From NCBI RefSeq assembly GCF_034929435.1, contig NZ_JAYFUM010000009.1, positions 1-64,000 on the forward strand: a stretch of 64,000 nt of DNA, given 5' to 3'. Source of the DNA: Arcicella rigui (GTDB taxonomy: Bacteria > Bacteroidota > Bacteroidia > Cytophagales > Spirosomataceae). Under the pieces are notes generated by a model. It was not told the origin of the DNA. It searched no databases and saw only the letters and a list, made by a program, of their open reading frames with translations. This document shows positions 1-9,085 of the stretch, one piece after another; within the stretch, counting starts at the first letter, position 1; each line of letters opens with the position of its first letter. Made by a program: the position numbers and the translations under genes.

Positions 1-126
1 GGACAAAACCAATCCAGAACTGGGGAATTATTATCAACCAATTTTACCTTATTTTTGACCAAAGAATCAAAAACAATTGAAATTCAAAAAACAACTTACA
101 CAAAATATGGGATAGTGTCCAAATAA
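1..126 (+). CDS. C-terminal fragment of an unidentified protein (runs off left edge)
   Basis: Frame 1 is open from the first base to a TAA at 124-126 and encodes 41 residues rich in alternating polar and hydrophobic residues (for example LLSTNFTLFLTKESKTIEIQ), like the last strands of a beta-rich domain. A strong rho-independent terminator follows 40 bases later, consistent with a plus-strand gene ending here. A second frame (2-58, ending NYYQPILPYF) is also open to a stop, so the frame choice is uncertain. Family not recognised. Confidence 0.35.
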   Translation, partial: GQNQSRTGELLSTNFTLFLTKESKTIEIQKTTYTKYGIVSK

Positions 127-165
127 AATACTAATCACCAATCACTTTTTACCAATTACTACTTT

Positions 166-206
166 AAAATTGGCAGTGGAAGCTTTTCACTGCCAATTTT
201 ATTTTT
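166..206 (+). terminator. Rho-independent terminator
   Basis: A 13-bp perfect stem AAAATTGGCAGTG (166-178) / CACTGCCAATTTT (188-200), 9-base loop, followed by ATTTTTAC. It closes the gene entering from the left edge. Confidence 0.8.
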
Positions 207-427
207 ACAGCAAACAATCTTGATCAAAATCACGTTCTAAATTTCGGGTTTCGGATTGTGGCTTTTTACAATGTATCTTATCATACTTACCTCTCACTCA
301 GCAAAGACGTTTATAAAAAATATAATTTACACTCAGGCAATGAAATGCCTCAAAAACACGTATTACTTCTTAAAAAATACTCTTTAAGTACAGCACTTTT
401 CAATATTCACATTAAAATCACTAAGCA
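207..427. other. Non-coding leader region upstream of the Rieske gene
   Basis: No convincing gene. The stretch 232-262 (CTAAATTTCGGGTTTCGGATT and neighbours) is a single arm of the GGATTTCGGG repeat family seen elsewhere in the window. A 72-codon open frame crosses the region but has no family signature and overlaps the Rieske start, so it is treated as chance. Confidence 0.4.
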
Positions 428-841
428 ATGTTATCAGAAGAATCAATCAGCAGAAAAGATTTTCTTAAAAGTTTAGGTTTGGGTGGAGCAGCCCTAATGG
501 CTGTACTCACATCTTGTTCTTCAAGTAGCGAAGCTGTTACCCCAAGTAGCGTTTCGATTGACCTCACAAGTAACATCACCAGTGTTGGCAATTATACTTA
601 TTCGGGCGGAATTATTGTGGCAAGAATTGCCAGTGGTAACACTGCTTCTTCATTTGTAGCATTATCAAAAGCTTGTACACATGAAGGAACAACTGTTATT
701 TATCAAGGAAATGGCGTTTTCTATTGCTCGAACCACGGAGCTACTTTTAGCACCACAGGAGCAGTAACCAAAGGCCCTGCTACCAAAAGCCTAACGCAAT
801 ATACCGTAACGGTGAGTGGAACGACTCTAACACTTTCATAG
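428..841 (+). CDS. Rieske [2Fe-2S] lipoprotein
   Basis: 137 residues. The N-terminus carries a Tat-like motif SRKDFLK (RK instead of RR), a hydrophobic segment and a lipobox ending at C30 (MAVLTSC), so it is predicted to be an exported lipoprotein. A Ser/Thr-rich linker leads into a small Rieske fold with the two ligand boxes C83-T-H85 and C100-S-N-H103, spaced as in the family (CxH...CxxH). Family members transfer single electrons as subunits of cytochrome bc/b6f-type complexes or as ferredoxins. No cytochrome b or oxygenase partner lies in the window, so the redox partner is unknown. The short length suggests a free-standing electron carrier rather than a bc1 subunit. Confidence 0.85.
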   Translation: MLSEESISRKDFLKSLGLGGAALMAVLTSCSSSSEAVTPSSVSIDLTSNITSVGNYTYSGGIIVARIASGNTASSFVALSKACTHEGTTVIYQGNGVFYCSNHGATFSTTGAVTKGPATKSLTQYTVTVSGTTLTLS

Positions 842-855
842 TTGATTAAAACTTT

Positions 856-1024
856 AAAATAAACAGGGATTAGTTTTTCTATTTTATTTTTCAAGTTTTT
901 AAGACAGTCAAAACCTTAATAAAAAACCTTAGCTACGAGTTGATTAATGAAGATAATTTAAGCAAAGCATTTGATTATTAGATGCTTAAATCAACAATCA
1001 CTACTTAATTCATCGCCAAGGTTT
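856..1024. other. Nested imperfect dyads between convergent genes
   Basis: The gap between the Rieske gene and the EamA gene contains nested complementary arms: AAACCTT (924-930) with AAGGTTT (1018-1024), and GTTGATT (939-945) with AATCAAC (989-995). An AT-only stem also lies at 856-863/883-890. This could act as a weak bidirectional terminator. Nothing coding is seen. Confidence 0.35.
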
Positions 1025-1026
1025 AA

Positions 1027-1908
1027 CTATTTTAAAAGGATAATCATAACCGTGCCAATCATCATCAACACTGCACCTATTAGTTTTCTGTAAATTTCTC
1101 TTTCTTGAAAAATCCGATAACCCAAGAGTACACTCACAATACTTGAAAGTTGAAAAAGCGATAAAGCATAACCGACTGGAATATACTCGAAGGTATAATT
1201 GGTTGTAAACTGCATTGTGCCGACGCAGAGTACCAATAACAGATATTTTGAAAAATCAGTAGAAGCTATTTTTTTACATTCATGCTTAATACTGATGCTG
1301 TAAAATTGTAGCAGTAAAAAAGAGAAAAAAGCACCAAACACAGACCAACAAATAAAAGCATAAGCCGTAGAAGACGCAAGAATTACTTTCTTTACAAAAA
1401 CAGCTTCAATCGCCGTGAGTATCATTGCCCAAATCCGAAATTGAATGGCAGGATTTTTCAGTAAAGCCCAAGAAAAAGGTTCGTCTTTACTATCCAGCAC
1501 AAAATAGCTCCCACAAATAATTACTCCTACCCCAAAAATCCCCCAAAAATTCGGAACTTCACCGAGCAGAAGCACCGCTACCAACATTCCAATTACCGAT
1601 TTGTAAGCATTGATAGGCCCCATTACCGATAGTTCTCCTTTTTCTAAGGCTTTTACTAAAAAAGCATTTCCAGTAGCTCCTACAATTCCACCCAGTAAGG
1701 CATAGAACCAAAAATCAAAAGAAAAATTTTGTGGAGGCAAAGCCCAATACAGCAAAACACAAAGCAAAGACAGCAAAAGATAAGTAAGGAAATTCACCAA
1801 CAAAGGATGATTTCCATTAGTAGTCAGTTGTTTTTGAAAAACATTTCCAAGCGGATTGGAAAGAATTCTTAGAACAACAAAAGAAGTTATTAGGATAGAG
1901 ATTATCAA
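1027..1908 (-). CDS. EamA/DMT-superfamily membrane transporter
   Basis: 293 residues, almost entirely hydrophobic, with about ten predicted transmembrane helices in two repeated halves, as in drug/metabolite transporters of the EamA (RhaT-like) type. Typical DMT features are the first-half segment LGGIVGATGNAFLVKALEKG and a second-half helix containing YEYIPVGYALSLFQLSS-like sequence near residue 240. Substrate cannot be predicted. It is convergent with the Rieske gene and divergent from the secreted unknown at 1972, with only 63 bases between the two starts. Confidence 0.75.
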   Translation of the reverse strand: MIISILITSFVVLRILSNPLGNVFQKQLTTNGNHPLLVNFLTYLLLSLLCVLLYWALPPQNFSFDFWFYALLGGIVGATGNAFLVKALEKGELSVMGPINAYKSVIGMLVAVLLLGEVPNFWGIFGVGVIICGSYFVLDSKDEPFSWALLKNPAIQFRIWAMILTAIEAVFVKKVILASSTAYAFICWSVFGAFFSFLLLQFYSISIKHECKKIASTDFSKYLLLVLCVGTMQFTTNYTFEYIPVGYALSLFQLSSIVSVLLGYRIFQEREIYRKLIGAVLMMIGTVMIILLK

Positions 1909-1971
1909 AGGATAAAAATCTGATTAATAGACAAAAATCACTAAATTAGTCATACAAATATTTATAGACTT

Positions 1972-2718
1972 ATGAAAATACAAATTTGCCTCCTCTTTTG
2001 CATACTTAGCTACGTAAGTTTTAGCCAAAACAATGAAAGTATTCAAGAAAATGTGAAAGACCGTTTCAGAACTGGCGACTTAAAAGTAAGTAATTCCTCA
2101 TCAGGAACATTTTATGGTTTTGATAATTCAACCTCTGAAGTTGTAGGAACAGCCTATTACGATACCGATTGGCACAAATATAATGTAAAGTTTTACCCAA
2201 AAACCATCAATACACCCCTCGGAACTACAAAATTAGATTCCATTAATGATATTCCTTGTAGAATTAACTTGAAAGATAATGTAATTGAATTCAGAGTAGA
2301 TTTTCAAACCAAAATTATTGATGTTGATTTAGTAAAAACAATTAAAGATGGCACAAAAACACTTTTAGTAAATGTAAAAGAATTTGAATCAGATACTTAT
2401 CAGACAGGGTTGGTTGAAGAAATTGTTGCAGGAAATTACGGGTTGTATTTACATTATAAAGTAATCGTTAAAAAACCCGATTATTCTCCAGCCTTAAATA
2501 CAGGTTCAAAAGACATTCGAGTTATCAAAGAAGGGAAAATGGCATTTAAGATAGGGAAAAAGCTATATCCTATCTCAGGAAAAAAAGCTTTAGCCCAGAT
2601 TTTAGGAGATAAATTCAAAACAGCAGATGATTTTATGTCAAAAAATGATTTATCCTATAAAGAAGTAAAAGACGTAACAAGCTTAGTGAATTTTTTGAAT
2701 GATTCAGAAAATAGATAA
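1972..2718 (+). CDS. Secreted protein of unknown function
   Basis: 248 residues with a clear Sec signal peptide (MKIQICLLFCILSYVSFSQ, cleavage after about residue 18). The mature part is beta-rich and hydrophilic, ending in a Lys-rich region (KKLYPISGKKALAQILGDKF). It looks like a periplasmic or surface protein. I do not recognise a family. It is a single gene with a strong terminator downstream. Confidence 0.7.
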   Translation: MKIQICLLFCILSYVSFSQNNESIQENVKDRFRTGDLKVSNSSSGTFYGFDNSTSEVVGTAYYDTDWHKYNVKFYPKTINTPLGTTKLDSINDIPCRINLKDNVIEFRVDFQTKIIDVDLVKTIKDGTKTLLVNVKEFESDTYQTGLVEEIVAGNYGLYLHYKVIVKKPDYSPALNTGSKDIRVIKEGKMAFKIGKKLYPISGKKALAQILGDKFKTADDFMSKNDLSYKEVKDVTSLVNFLNDSENR

Positions 2719-2792
2719 AACCATTTTTCTGTAGTATTATTTAAACGATACTGTGCTTTGCTTTTTTCGAAATCATTATTTACAATAAATAT

Positions 2793-2846
2793 CAAAAATC
2801 CTTTAAAGCTATGAACACGCTTTTTCGTAGCTTTAAAGGATTTTTG
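2793..2846. terminator. Bidirectional terminator between convergent genes
   Basis: A 19-bp perfect stem, CAAAAATCCTTTAAAGCTA (2793-2811) with its complement at 2828-2846, flanked by A- and T-rich tracts on both sides. It separates the secreted unknown (plus) from the TlpA-like gene (minus) and probably terminates both. Confidence 0.85.
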
Positions 2847-2849
2847 CTA

Positions 2850-3905
2850 CTATTTCTCTTTTAATATTTTCAAAATATCAAGGTAATTAACCGCTAAAAT
2901 TTTCATATCCTCATCAACTAAAATCATAAATGGGATACTATTGATTTTAAATAATGTTGCTATTTTACTTTCAGACATATCTTTAAGGTCGGATAAATTA
3001 GTCCACCAATCAATTTTATCAGCTATTATAGCATCTTTCCATTTTTTGGGATTATCATCAAAAGCAATTCCTATGAATTTCACACCTTTGTCAAGGAAAA
3101 ATTTTTTCTCCTTTAAAAGAGATTTATGTTCAGCTCTACATGGCCCGCACCAAGAAGCCCAAAAACTAATAATTGTATATTTTTTCAATAAAGACTTGAT
3201 ATTGACAGAATCCCCATTTACATCAGGAAGAGTAAAGTTTGGAATACGATTTCCAACTGCATTTTTTCTATACTTTGCAATTTTCTCTTTGAAATAGCTA
3301 CCATCTTGAGAATTTTTAACATCCTCAGAAAGCATCTCAAATAAATCTTCTAAACTGGATAAATCGCAACCTCCAAATTCGATTTCAGAAGAAAGATTGT
3401 GCAATGACAAATAAGAGTCTTTATGTTTACTTACATAGCTTTCCAAAAAATGATATACAAGTTTTTTTCTTTGGTTTTCAGATACTTTTTCTCTTTGAAT
3501 AGCATTTCTTAGCTCAATTTGTGAAATATAATCTATTGACTCCTGGTTTCCTCTGATATTCTGTGTGTGAAAATATAATGAGCCAGATTCCCTCTTTTTA
3601 ATTTCAAAATCCGCTTGAATCGTATCATTTACCAACCAAACCCCAAAAGCTTGACGTATCTTTTTCGTATAAATAAGAGCCAAACATGGGTTATTCAAGC
3701 CTCCTTCAAAAACAAATTTTCCACTGATTACCTTAGCCTTTTGCGTAGTAAGCGAATTCTTCCCAAATATTGTAATCTCCACTTCAGAAAGTGTATCAGT
3801 ATTTAAAACCGTACCCTCCAAACGAAAAGATTTCATCGTTGAGTTTTGTGCAAGAACTGTAATGGAAGTAATAAGTAAAATAAAGAATAGGATTAGTTTT
3901 TTCAT
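2850..3905 (-). CDS. TlpA/ResA-like thioredoxin with N-terminal DUF4369-like domain
   Basis: 351 residues with a signal peptide (cleavage after VLAQ, about residue 20). Residues about 25-125 resemble the DUF4369 beta domain common in Bacteroidota (RLEGTVLNTDT... KVISGKFVFEG). A helical linker follows, then a thioredoxin fold from about 215 (IPNFTLPDVNGDSVNI) with the redox motif WASWCGPC and a later cis-Pro segment NSIPFMILVD. Such proteins act as periplasmic thiol-disulfide reductases, for example in cytochrome c or folding pathways. The final beta/alpha part is somewhat shortened (ends ILKILKEK). It appears monocistronic. Confidence 0.85.
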   Translation of the reverse strand: MKKLILFFILLITSITVLAQNSTMKSFRLEGTVLNTDTLSEVEITIFGKNSLTTQKAKVISGKFVFEGGLNNPCLALIYTKKIRQAFGVWLVNDTIQADFEIKKRESGSLYFHTQNIRGNQESIDYISQIELRNAIQREKVSENQRKKLVYHFLESYVSKHKDSYLSLHNLSSEIEFGGCDLSSLEDLFEMLSEDVKNSQDGSYFKEKIAKYRKNAVGNRIPNFTLPDVNGDSVNIKSLLKKYTIISFWASWCGPCRAEHKSLLKEKKFFLDKGVKFIGIAFDDNPKKWKDAIIADKIDWWTNLSDLKDMSESKIATLFKINSIPFMILVDEDMKILAVNYLDILKILKEK

Positions 3906-4103
3906 AAAATTATTTTTTTTGAGTTGATAGATTTATTGATATTGCACATCTATCACCTTGTTATTCTATGAATTAGATGCATTACTAAGTGTTTAATGGT
4001 GATTATTTTTATTTGTTTTGTGGAGCGATATTGATTTGTTTGCACTGTTAAAATACTCTACAACAATAACTATGCAGCTCAAGAGAGTAGTTAATATATC
4101 TAA

Positions 4104-7100
4104 TCAATCCACCTCCACCACTTGTTCATCTTTTGCTTTTTCTTCTAAGTACACTAATATTCCCTCTACTTTGGCATGACCCATTTCTCGGTAGATATTC
4201 ATGTATTGTCTCACTTGTGTTTTATGTGAATCTGATTTTGAACCTGTTTTATAATCCAAAATCACGATTTTATCTTTGAGTCTGACTACTCTATCTGGAC
4301 GAAGTGGCTTTCCCTTTGGCATCAGAATCTCTCTTTCGTTTTTAATGGCTTCTTCTGCTACTTCAAAAAGTGGTTTGATGGCTGGCAAGCTCATGATATT
4401 TTTTAAAGTATGCTTTAACCCTGCTACTTCCGACGCTGTTATCAAACCTTCTCGCAAAATCTCTTGTAAAGCATAATCAGTATCATGATATGTCTTGATT
4501 TTCGCAAAAGCGGCATGGACTTTATTACCATAATCTTTACTTTTCTCAAAAGTTTTTAGGTCAAAAAGGCGTTCAGCACTTTGTCTTAGTTTTACTTTAT
4601 TGCTTCTTTCAAAACTGGTGATGGCACTGATTTCTATCAAATCCTTTACTTTTTCTTTTTTATCTTTTTGCTTTTTGGCTTCGCCTTGATAAATGACTTC
4701 AAAATGGTTTTCGTCTTCTGCAATCGGCGGACAATTGATAAATTGATACAATTGATTACCAACGGTTTTGTTAAAATCTTTGATATTTTTCTTTACAATT
4801 AAATACAATCTATCTGTCGGGCGAGTAAGTCCCACATAAAGCATATTCAAACTTTCTAAAAAAGTCTTTTCTTTTTCTTCTTTGTATTGTTTTACTACGG
4901 CAGTTTGTTCTAAAGCTTTTGCTACTTTTAAAGGAGCATTTTGTAAGATTTTATCTGCTTTTTCTGAAGAATGACTGACAATTGTTAGCTCGTCTTCTAT
5001 CGGTAAATTTGCCCAAATTTCAGTTCTTAGTCCTGTATCGGTCGTCCAGTGACAATAAGGAATAATTACCACAGGAAACTCCAAACCTTTAGATTTGTGA
5101 ATACTCATTACGTTTACGGCTTCTTGTCCTTCGGGCGTAGAGATTGAAAGCGTTTCTTTTTTGGCTTCCCAAAATTGTAAGAAATCGGTAAGATGCGTAC
5201 TCTTCTTGGTCTGAAATTCAAGGATAACATCCAAAAAGCGAAAGAGGAAATCTAATTCTTTGTGATGTTCAAAAAGACTGAAAGTATTGATAATCTTTTC
5301 GGCGATTTCATACAAAGCCATTTGCTGTAAATCAAAAGATGCTAAAGCGTAGCCTTCGTCTTCTATCAATTCATAAAACAAAGCTATGTCTCCAGACTCG
5401 ATGGCTTCTTTGATAAAGTGATTATCTTGTGTATCAGGGATTCTATGTAAAACTACTCGGTAAAATAAATAAATGGCTTCATACTTCGACAAAGTATTTT
5501 CTGGATTTTGCACGACTTTCATCAAAGAAATCACCAAATTAACAGCATCAGAAGCACTTAAATTTAAAGAATCCGACGAAACAACGTCGATATTTTTCTC
5601 TTTTAAAGCATTTGCTACGATGCGTCCATGCTTATTTTTTCTACATAAAATGGCAATGTCTGAATAATTATAACCTGCACTCCGTACTTCTTCAATAATT
5701 GCCATGACACGCTCGAACATGATTTCGTCTTCTACTTCTCCTTGTAGAAAATCAATTTCTACATGACCGCCTTCTTTGGGTTTTGGCGGTAATTGTTGAG
5801 CAAAGTATTCGTTATAAACCGTTGGTAAACTTGGAGCAATACTTAGATTTTCTTCTAAAGCTTTAATTTTATTGAATAAATCATTATTAAATGTGATAAC
5901 CTCTTGAGTACTTCTGTAATTAGTACTTAGGTTTTCGGGCTTTAAATATGGACGAATGCTGGCATATCTTTCTATCAAGAAATCATTTTCTTCGTTACCT
6001 TCCACCAATCTTTCTAAATTGTTTTTGTGCAAATGCACAATCAATTCCATTTCGCCACCTCTGAAACGATAAATAGATTGTTTGGCATCGCCCACTGCCA
6101 GATTGAAATGTCCGTTTGCTAAAGCGTTTTCTACCAAAGGCAAAAAATTATGCCATTGTAGCGTTGAAGTATCTTGAAATTCATCAATCAGAATGTGATT
6201 ATATTTTTCGCCCAAACGCTCATATACAAACGGAATGGGTTCTTTCATTACGATTTCAAAAATTTTACGGTTAAATTCTGAAATATGTATTTGTCCCGTT
6301 TCATTTTGAATGGCGGCAATTTCTTTTTTTAACTGACTCAACAAAGCTAATTTTTTGGTCTGTTTAAGAATCTCTTTGAAGAGTATATATTTTGATTTTT
6401 CAGTCTCCTGAATTGAAAAAATATTAGATAAATAAATACTTAACTCATCTGCAATACCATCAATCGCCGCCTTGATTCCTCCTTTTTGTGTTTTAGAATA
6501 CCATTGATTTTCCTCTACGGCTTTCATCACATAAGAATTTGGCGAGGAAAACACATCATTTTGTAATTTATGAAAATAAACTCCCACGCCCGAACGACTT
6601 TGGAAGAAATCGCCAATGGTTACGCCAGCCGAATCTATACTTTCTAAGGCTATTTGTGAGATAGTTTTGATTTTAGTTTCTACATACTCGCAGTAAGCCT
6701 TTGTTTGTTTTTCTATTTGTAGGAAATCCTCCGCTTCTAAATTCGCAATATTGTCAATAGCCTTTTGATGTTGGTCATACAAAAGATTTTTTCCAAAACC
6801 AGCCAATTCTCCAGCCAAACCATTCCATGATTTTCCTTCATCCGCCTTTTCCATCGCAAAACTTTTGATGGCTAAAGTAATTTGCTCAAAATGTTCTGTA
6901 TTTACTTTTTGTAATAATTGCTCAACCGCCGCATCTAAGAGTACCTCGGCATCAAGATTTACTTCAAAATTGAAAGGAAAGTCTAAATCTTCTGTAAAAG
7001 CCGACACGATTTTTTGAACAAATGAATCTATCGTAGAAACAGAGAAATTGGCATACTCATGAATGATATGTTTAAAGGTCTTAGACGCTCTTGCACGCAA

Positions 7101-7394
7101 CTCTTCTTCATCTATTTCAATGCCTTCTTCTTGTAATTCCTCCAAAATTTGCTTCAAAAGTCCTTCCGATTCTTTGCGGTCTTGCAAATCATCAGAAGCA
7201 AATTGATGCAGGTACTTCAAGATTCTTTCTTTCATTTCACCAGCGGCTTTATTAGTAAAAGTCACTGCCAAAATATGGTTGAAATAATAAGGCGAAGTAG
7301 TTTTAAGGGCTAATTTGATGTACTCTTTTGCCAAAGTATAGGTTTTTCCAGAACCAGCAGAAGAAGAATATATTTTAAATTTCGGGCTTTGCAT
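4104..7394 (-). CDS. AddA/RecB-like UvrD-family helicase-nuclease
   Basis: About 1096 residues from the preferred ATG at 7394 (MQSPKFKIYS); an upstream in-frame start at 7466 would add 24 unlikely residues encoded by repeat-like DNA. Walker A is SSAGSGKT (residues 11-18), Walker B ILIDEFQDTS, and motif V/VI region VNVMSIHKSKGLEFPVVI. The C-terminus carries a RecB-type PD-(D/E)XK nuclease: HAAF, RPDRVV, ILDYKTG and a downstream Q-x3-Y. It therefore resembles the AddA subunit of an AddAB-type enzyme that resects double-strand breaks for recombination. No AddB-like partner is in the window, so it may lie elsewhere. It appears to be a single-gene unit. Confidence 0.88.
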   Translation of the reverse strand: MQSPKFKIYSSSAGSGKTYTLAKEYIKLALKTTSPYYFNHILAVTFTNKAAGEMKERILKYLHQFASDDLQDRKESEGLLKQILEELQEEGIEIDEEELRARASKTFKHIIHEYANFSVSTIDSFVQKIVSAFTEDLDFPFNFEVNLDAEVLLDAAVEQLLQKVNTEHFEQITLAIKSFAMEKADEGKSWNGLAGELAGFGKNLLYDQHQKAIDNIANLEAEDFLQIEKQTKAYCEYVETKIKTISQIALESIDSAGVTIGDFFQSRSGVGVYFHKLQNDVFSSPNSYVMKAVEENQWYSKTQKGGIKAAIDGIADELSIYLSNIFSIQETEKSKYILFKEILKQTKKLALLSQLKKEIAAIQNETGQIHISEFNRKIFEIVMKEPIPFVYERLGEKYNHILIDEFQDTSTLQWHNFLPLVENALANGHFNLAVGDAKQSIYRFRGGEMELIVHLHKNNLERLVEGNEENDFLIERYASIRPYLKPENLSTNYRSTQEVITFNNDLFNKIKALEENLSIAPSLPTVYNEYFAQQLPPKPKEGGHVEIDFLQGEVEDEIMFERVMAIIEEVRSAGYNYSDIAILCRKNKHGRIVANALKEKNIDVVSSDSLNLSASDAVNLVISLMKVVQNPENTLSKYEAIYLFYRVVLHRIPDTQDNHFIKEAIESGDIALFYELIEDEGYALASFDLQQMALYEIAEKIINTFSLFEHHKELDFLFRFLDVILEFQTKKSTHLTDFLQFWEAKKETLSISTPEGQEAVNVMSIHKSKGLEFPVVIIPYCHWTTDTGLRTEIWANLPIEDELTIVSHSSEKADKILQNAPLKVAKALEQTAVVKQYKEEKEKTFLESLNMLYVGLTRPTDRLYLIVKKNIKDFNKTVGNQLYQFINCPPIAEDENHFEVIYQGEAKKQKDKKEKVKDLIEISAITSFERSNKVKLRQSAERLFDLKTFEKSKDYGNKVHAAFAKIKTYHDTDYALQEILREGLITASEVAGLKHTLKNIMSLPAIKPLFEVAEEAIKNEREILMPKGKPLRPDRVVRLKDKIVILDYKTGSKSDSHKTQVRQYMNIYREMGHAKVEGILVYLEEKAKDEQVVEVD

Positions 7395-7397
7395 TTT

Positions 7398-7475
7398 TTT
7401 GATTTCGGGTTTCAGATGTCGGATTTGGGATTTATTTAGATGAAAGAAGCAAGACAAAAGACACAAGAGAAAAAG
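7398..7475. repeat. Composite short-unit repeat arm (GGATTTGGG and AGACAAGAGAC families)
   Basis: Immediately upstream of the helicase-nuclease start. 7400-7436 is made of GGATTTCGGGTTTC-like units. 7444-7475 is made of AAGA(C/A)-type units (AAGCAAGACAAAAGACACAA). The second part is the reverse complement in style of the arm at 7615-7705, making a large imperfect inverted repeat. Confidence 0.6.
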
Positions 7476-7614
7476 ATTTAGAATAGCATTTCAAAAGAAA
7501 TGACAGACAATCTATCTTTTGCATAGTACTTGTCAATTTATCAAAATCATGTCAAATGTCAGGTTCAGTGTCTCTACTGAACATCTCGACTGGTGGTTTG
7601 TGAAACACAAACCA

Positions 7615-7705
7615 CGGCAAGAGTCTTTACTCTTATGTCTTTTATCTTGCGTCTCATGTCTCGCTTCTTGCGTCTTTTCTCTTGTTTCTTGTCTCTTTCC
7701 TCTAA
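7615..7705. repeat. Composite repeat arm, TCTTGCGTCTC units
   Basis: About 90 bases built almost only of T/C/G words such as TCTTGCGTCTCATGTCTCGC repeated with variation at roughly 7-9 base intervals. Reverse-complement counterpart of 7444-7475. The region 7395-7759 otherwise holds only the DUF819 promoter. A long open frame across it has Cys/Leu/Ser-biased low-complexity sequence and is not considered real. Confidence 0.6.
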
Positions 7706-7711
7706 ATCTTA

Positions 7712-7740
7712 TTGCAAATTACAAAAAGCCCGTAAATTTG
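7712..7740 (+). promoter_or_regulatory. Bacteroidota-type promoter for the DUF819 gene
   Basis: TTG (7712-7714), 18-base spacer, TAAATTTG (7733-7740), an exact TAnnTTTG -7 box. The ATG lies 19 bases downstream of the box, implying a very short 5' leader. Confidence 0.6.
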
Positions 7741-7759
7741 TTTATCATAATCTCTCATC

Positions 7760-8995
7760 ATGCAACAAACATTTATTACAAACGACGCTGTTATCTTCGG
7801 AATACTGCTTGGTATTATTTATTTTACCTTTTATACTTCTTCATTAGAGAATCGTTTTTGGAAACGTTTCTATACTTTTTTCCCAAGTATTTTAGTCTGT
7901 TATTTCGTTCCCGGTTTATTAAACGCTTTTCATATTGTAGATGGCGAAAATTCTAAATTGTACGATGTAGCCTCTAAATACTTGTTGCCAGCTTGTCTTT
8001 TGTACTTTACCATCAATATTGATTTTCAGGCATTGAAACAATTAGGCGGGAAAGCCATTATTGTTTTTTTAGCAGGAGCTTTGGGCGTAATGGTAGGCGG
8101 GCCTGCGTCACTTTGGATTGTAAAAATGATTAGTCCAGAAACAGTTTCTGGAGAAACTTGGCGAGGTTTGGCAACTATTGCAGGCAGTTGGATTGGAGGA
8201 AGTGCCAATCAGACGGCTTTACGAGAAGTTTTTAATCCCTCAGCAGAGATTTTTTCGCAAGCCATAGCCGTTGATGTACTTACGGCAGAACTTTGGTTAG
8301 CTTTATTATTGTACGGCGTTGGTCACGCTACAAAAATTGATAAATTCTTTCGTGCAGACACCAGTGCTGTGGATAAAGTACGCCAGAAAATTGAAAAAAG
8401 AGCCAAAGAAAATGCCCGAAATCCAAGCGTAGAAGACATTTTAAAGATTTTATTTATTGGTTTTGGAGCAACAGCTATCGCTCACGCTTGTTCAGATACG
8501 ATAGTTCCGTTTATCGAAAACAATTATCCAAACCTCAAAAAGTTTAGTCTTACTTCCTCTTCTTTTTGGGTAATTTCATTAGTCACTATTTTTGGATTAA
8601 TACTCTCTCAGACCAAAGCAAAACAAATTGAAGATGTGGGAGCATCCAAATTTGGTTCGATATTTCTGTTTATTCTTATAGCCACCATTGGCATGAAAAT
8701 GAACATCTTCGCTGCCTTAGAGAAACCACAGCTTTTTTTAGTAGGCATTATTTGGATGCTTTTTCATGCAAGTTTTACCTTAATTGCTGCCTATTTAACC
8801 AAAGCTCCTTACTTCTTTACAGCAGTAGGCTCACAGGCAAATGTAGGCGGTGCTGCCTCTGCCTCGGTAGTAGCAGCGGCTTTTCATCCTTCATTGGCTT
8901 CTGTGGGCGTTATATTGGCTATTTTAGGCTATGCACTCGGTACTTACTGTGGTTACTTGACTGGTTTGATGATGCAATGGATAGTTTTAGAATGA
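7760..8995 (+). CDS. DUF819 family integral membrane protein (YjcL-like)
   Basis: 411 residues with about ten or eleven transmembrane segments. Two glycine-rich re-entrant-like motifs, IAGSWIGGSANQTALREV in the first half and VGSQANVGGAASASVVAA in the second, are typical of DUF819 and mark an inverted-repeat transporter-like architecture. Function in the family is not established; a secondary transport role is inferred. ATG at 7760 follows its own promoter. Confidence 0.8.
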   Translation: MQQTFITNDAVIFGILLGIIYFTFYTSSLENRFWKRFYTFFPSILVCYFVPGLLNAFHIVDGENSKLYDVASKYLLPACLLYFTINIDFQALKQLGGKAIIVFLAGALGVMVGGPASLWIVKMISPETVSGETWRGLATIAGSWIGGSANQTALREVFNPSAEIFSQAIAVDVLTAELWLALLLYGVGHATKIDKFFRADTSAVDKVRQKIEKRAKENARNPSVEDILKILFIGFGATAIAHACSDTIVPFIENNYPNLKKFSLTSSSFWVISLVTIFGLILSQTKAKQIEDVGASKFGSIFLFILIATIGMKMNIFAALEKPQLFLVGIIWMLFHASFTLIAAYLTKAPYFFTAVGSQANVGGAASASVVAAAFHPSLASVGVILAILGYALGTYCGYLTGLMMQWIVLE

Positions 8996-9085
8996 GAAGT
9001 AAATTTGATTTTAACCATAAACTGTATTTTGTATAAACGCTATTCTTCTATATAATCAGATTGAACAAAAAATAATGTTGATACT

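Noticed and set aside
2..58. Alternative partial frame at the left edge ending NYYQPILPYF
   Set aside because: Possible, but frame 1 is longer and closer to the terminator; not decidable from 58 bases.
258..476. 72-codon open frame upstream of the Rieske gene
   Set aside because: Overlaps the well-supported Rieske start in another frame and has no signal, domain or composition typical of a real protein.
7519..7956. 145-codon open frame before DUF819
   Set aside because: Runs through the T/C-rich repeat arm, giving low-complexity Cys/Leu/Ser sequence, and overlaps the DUF819 start.
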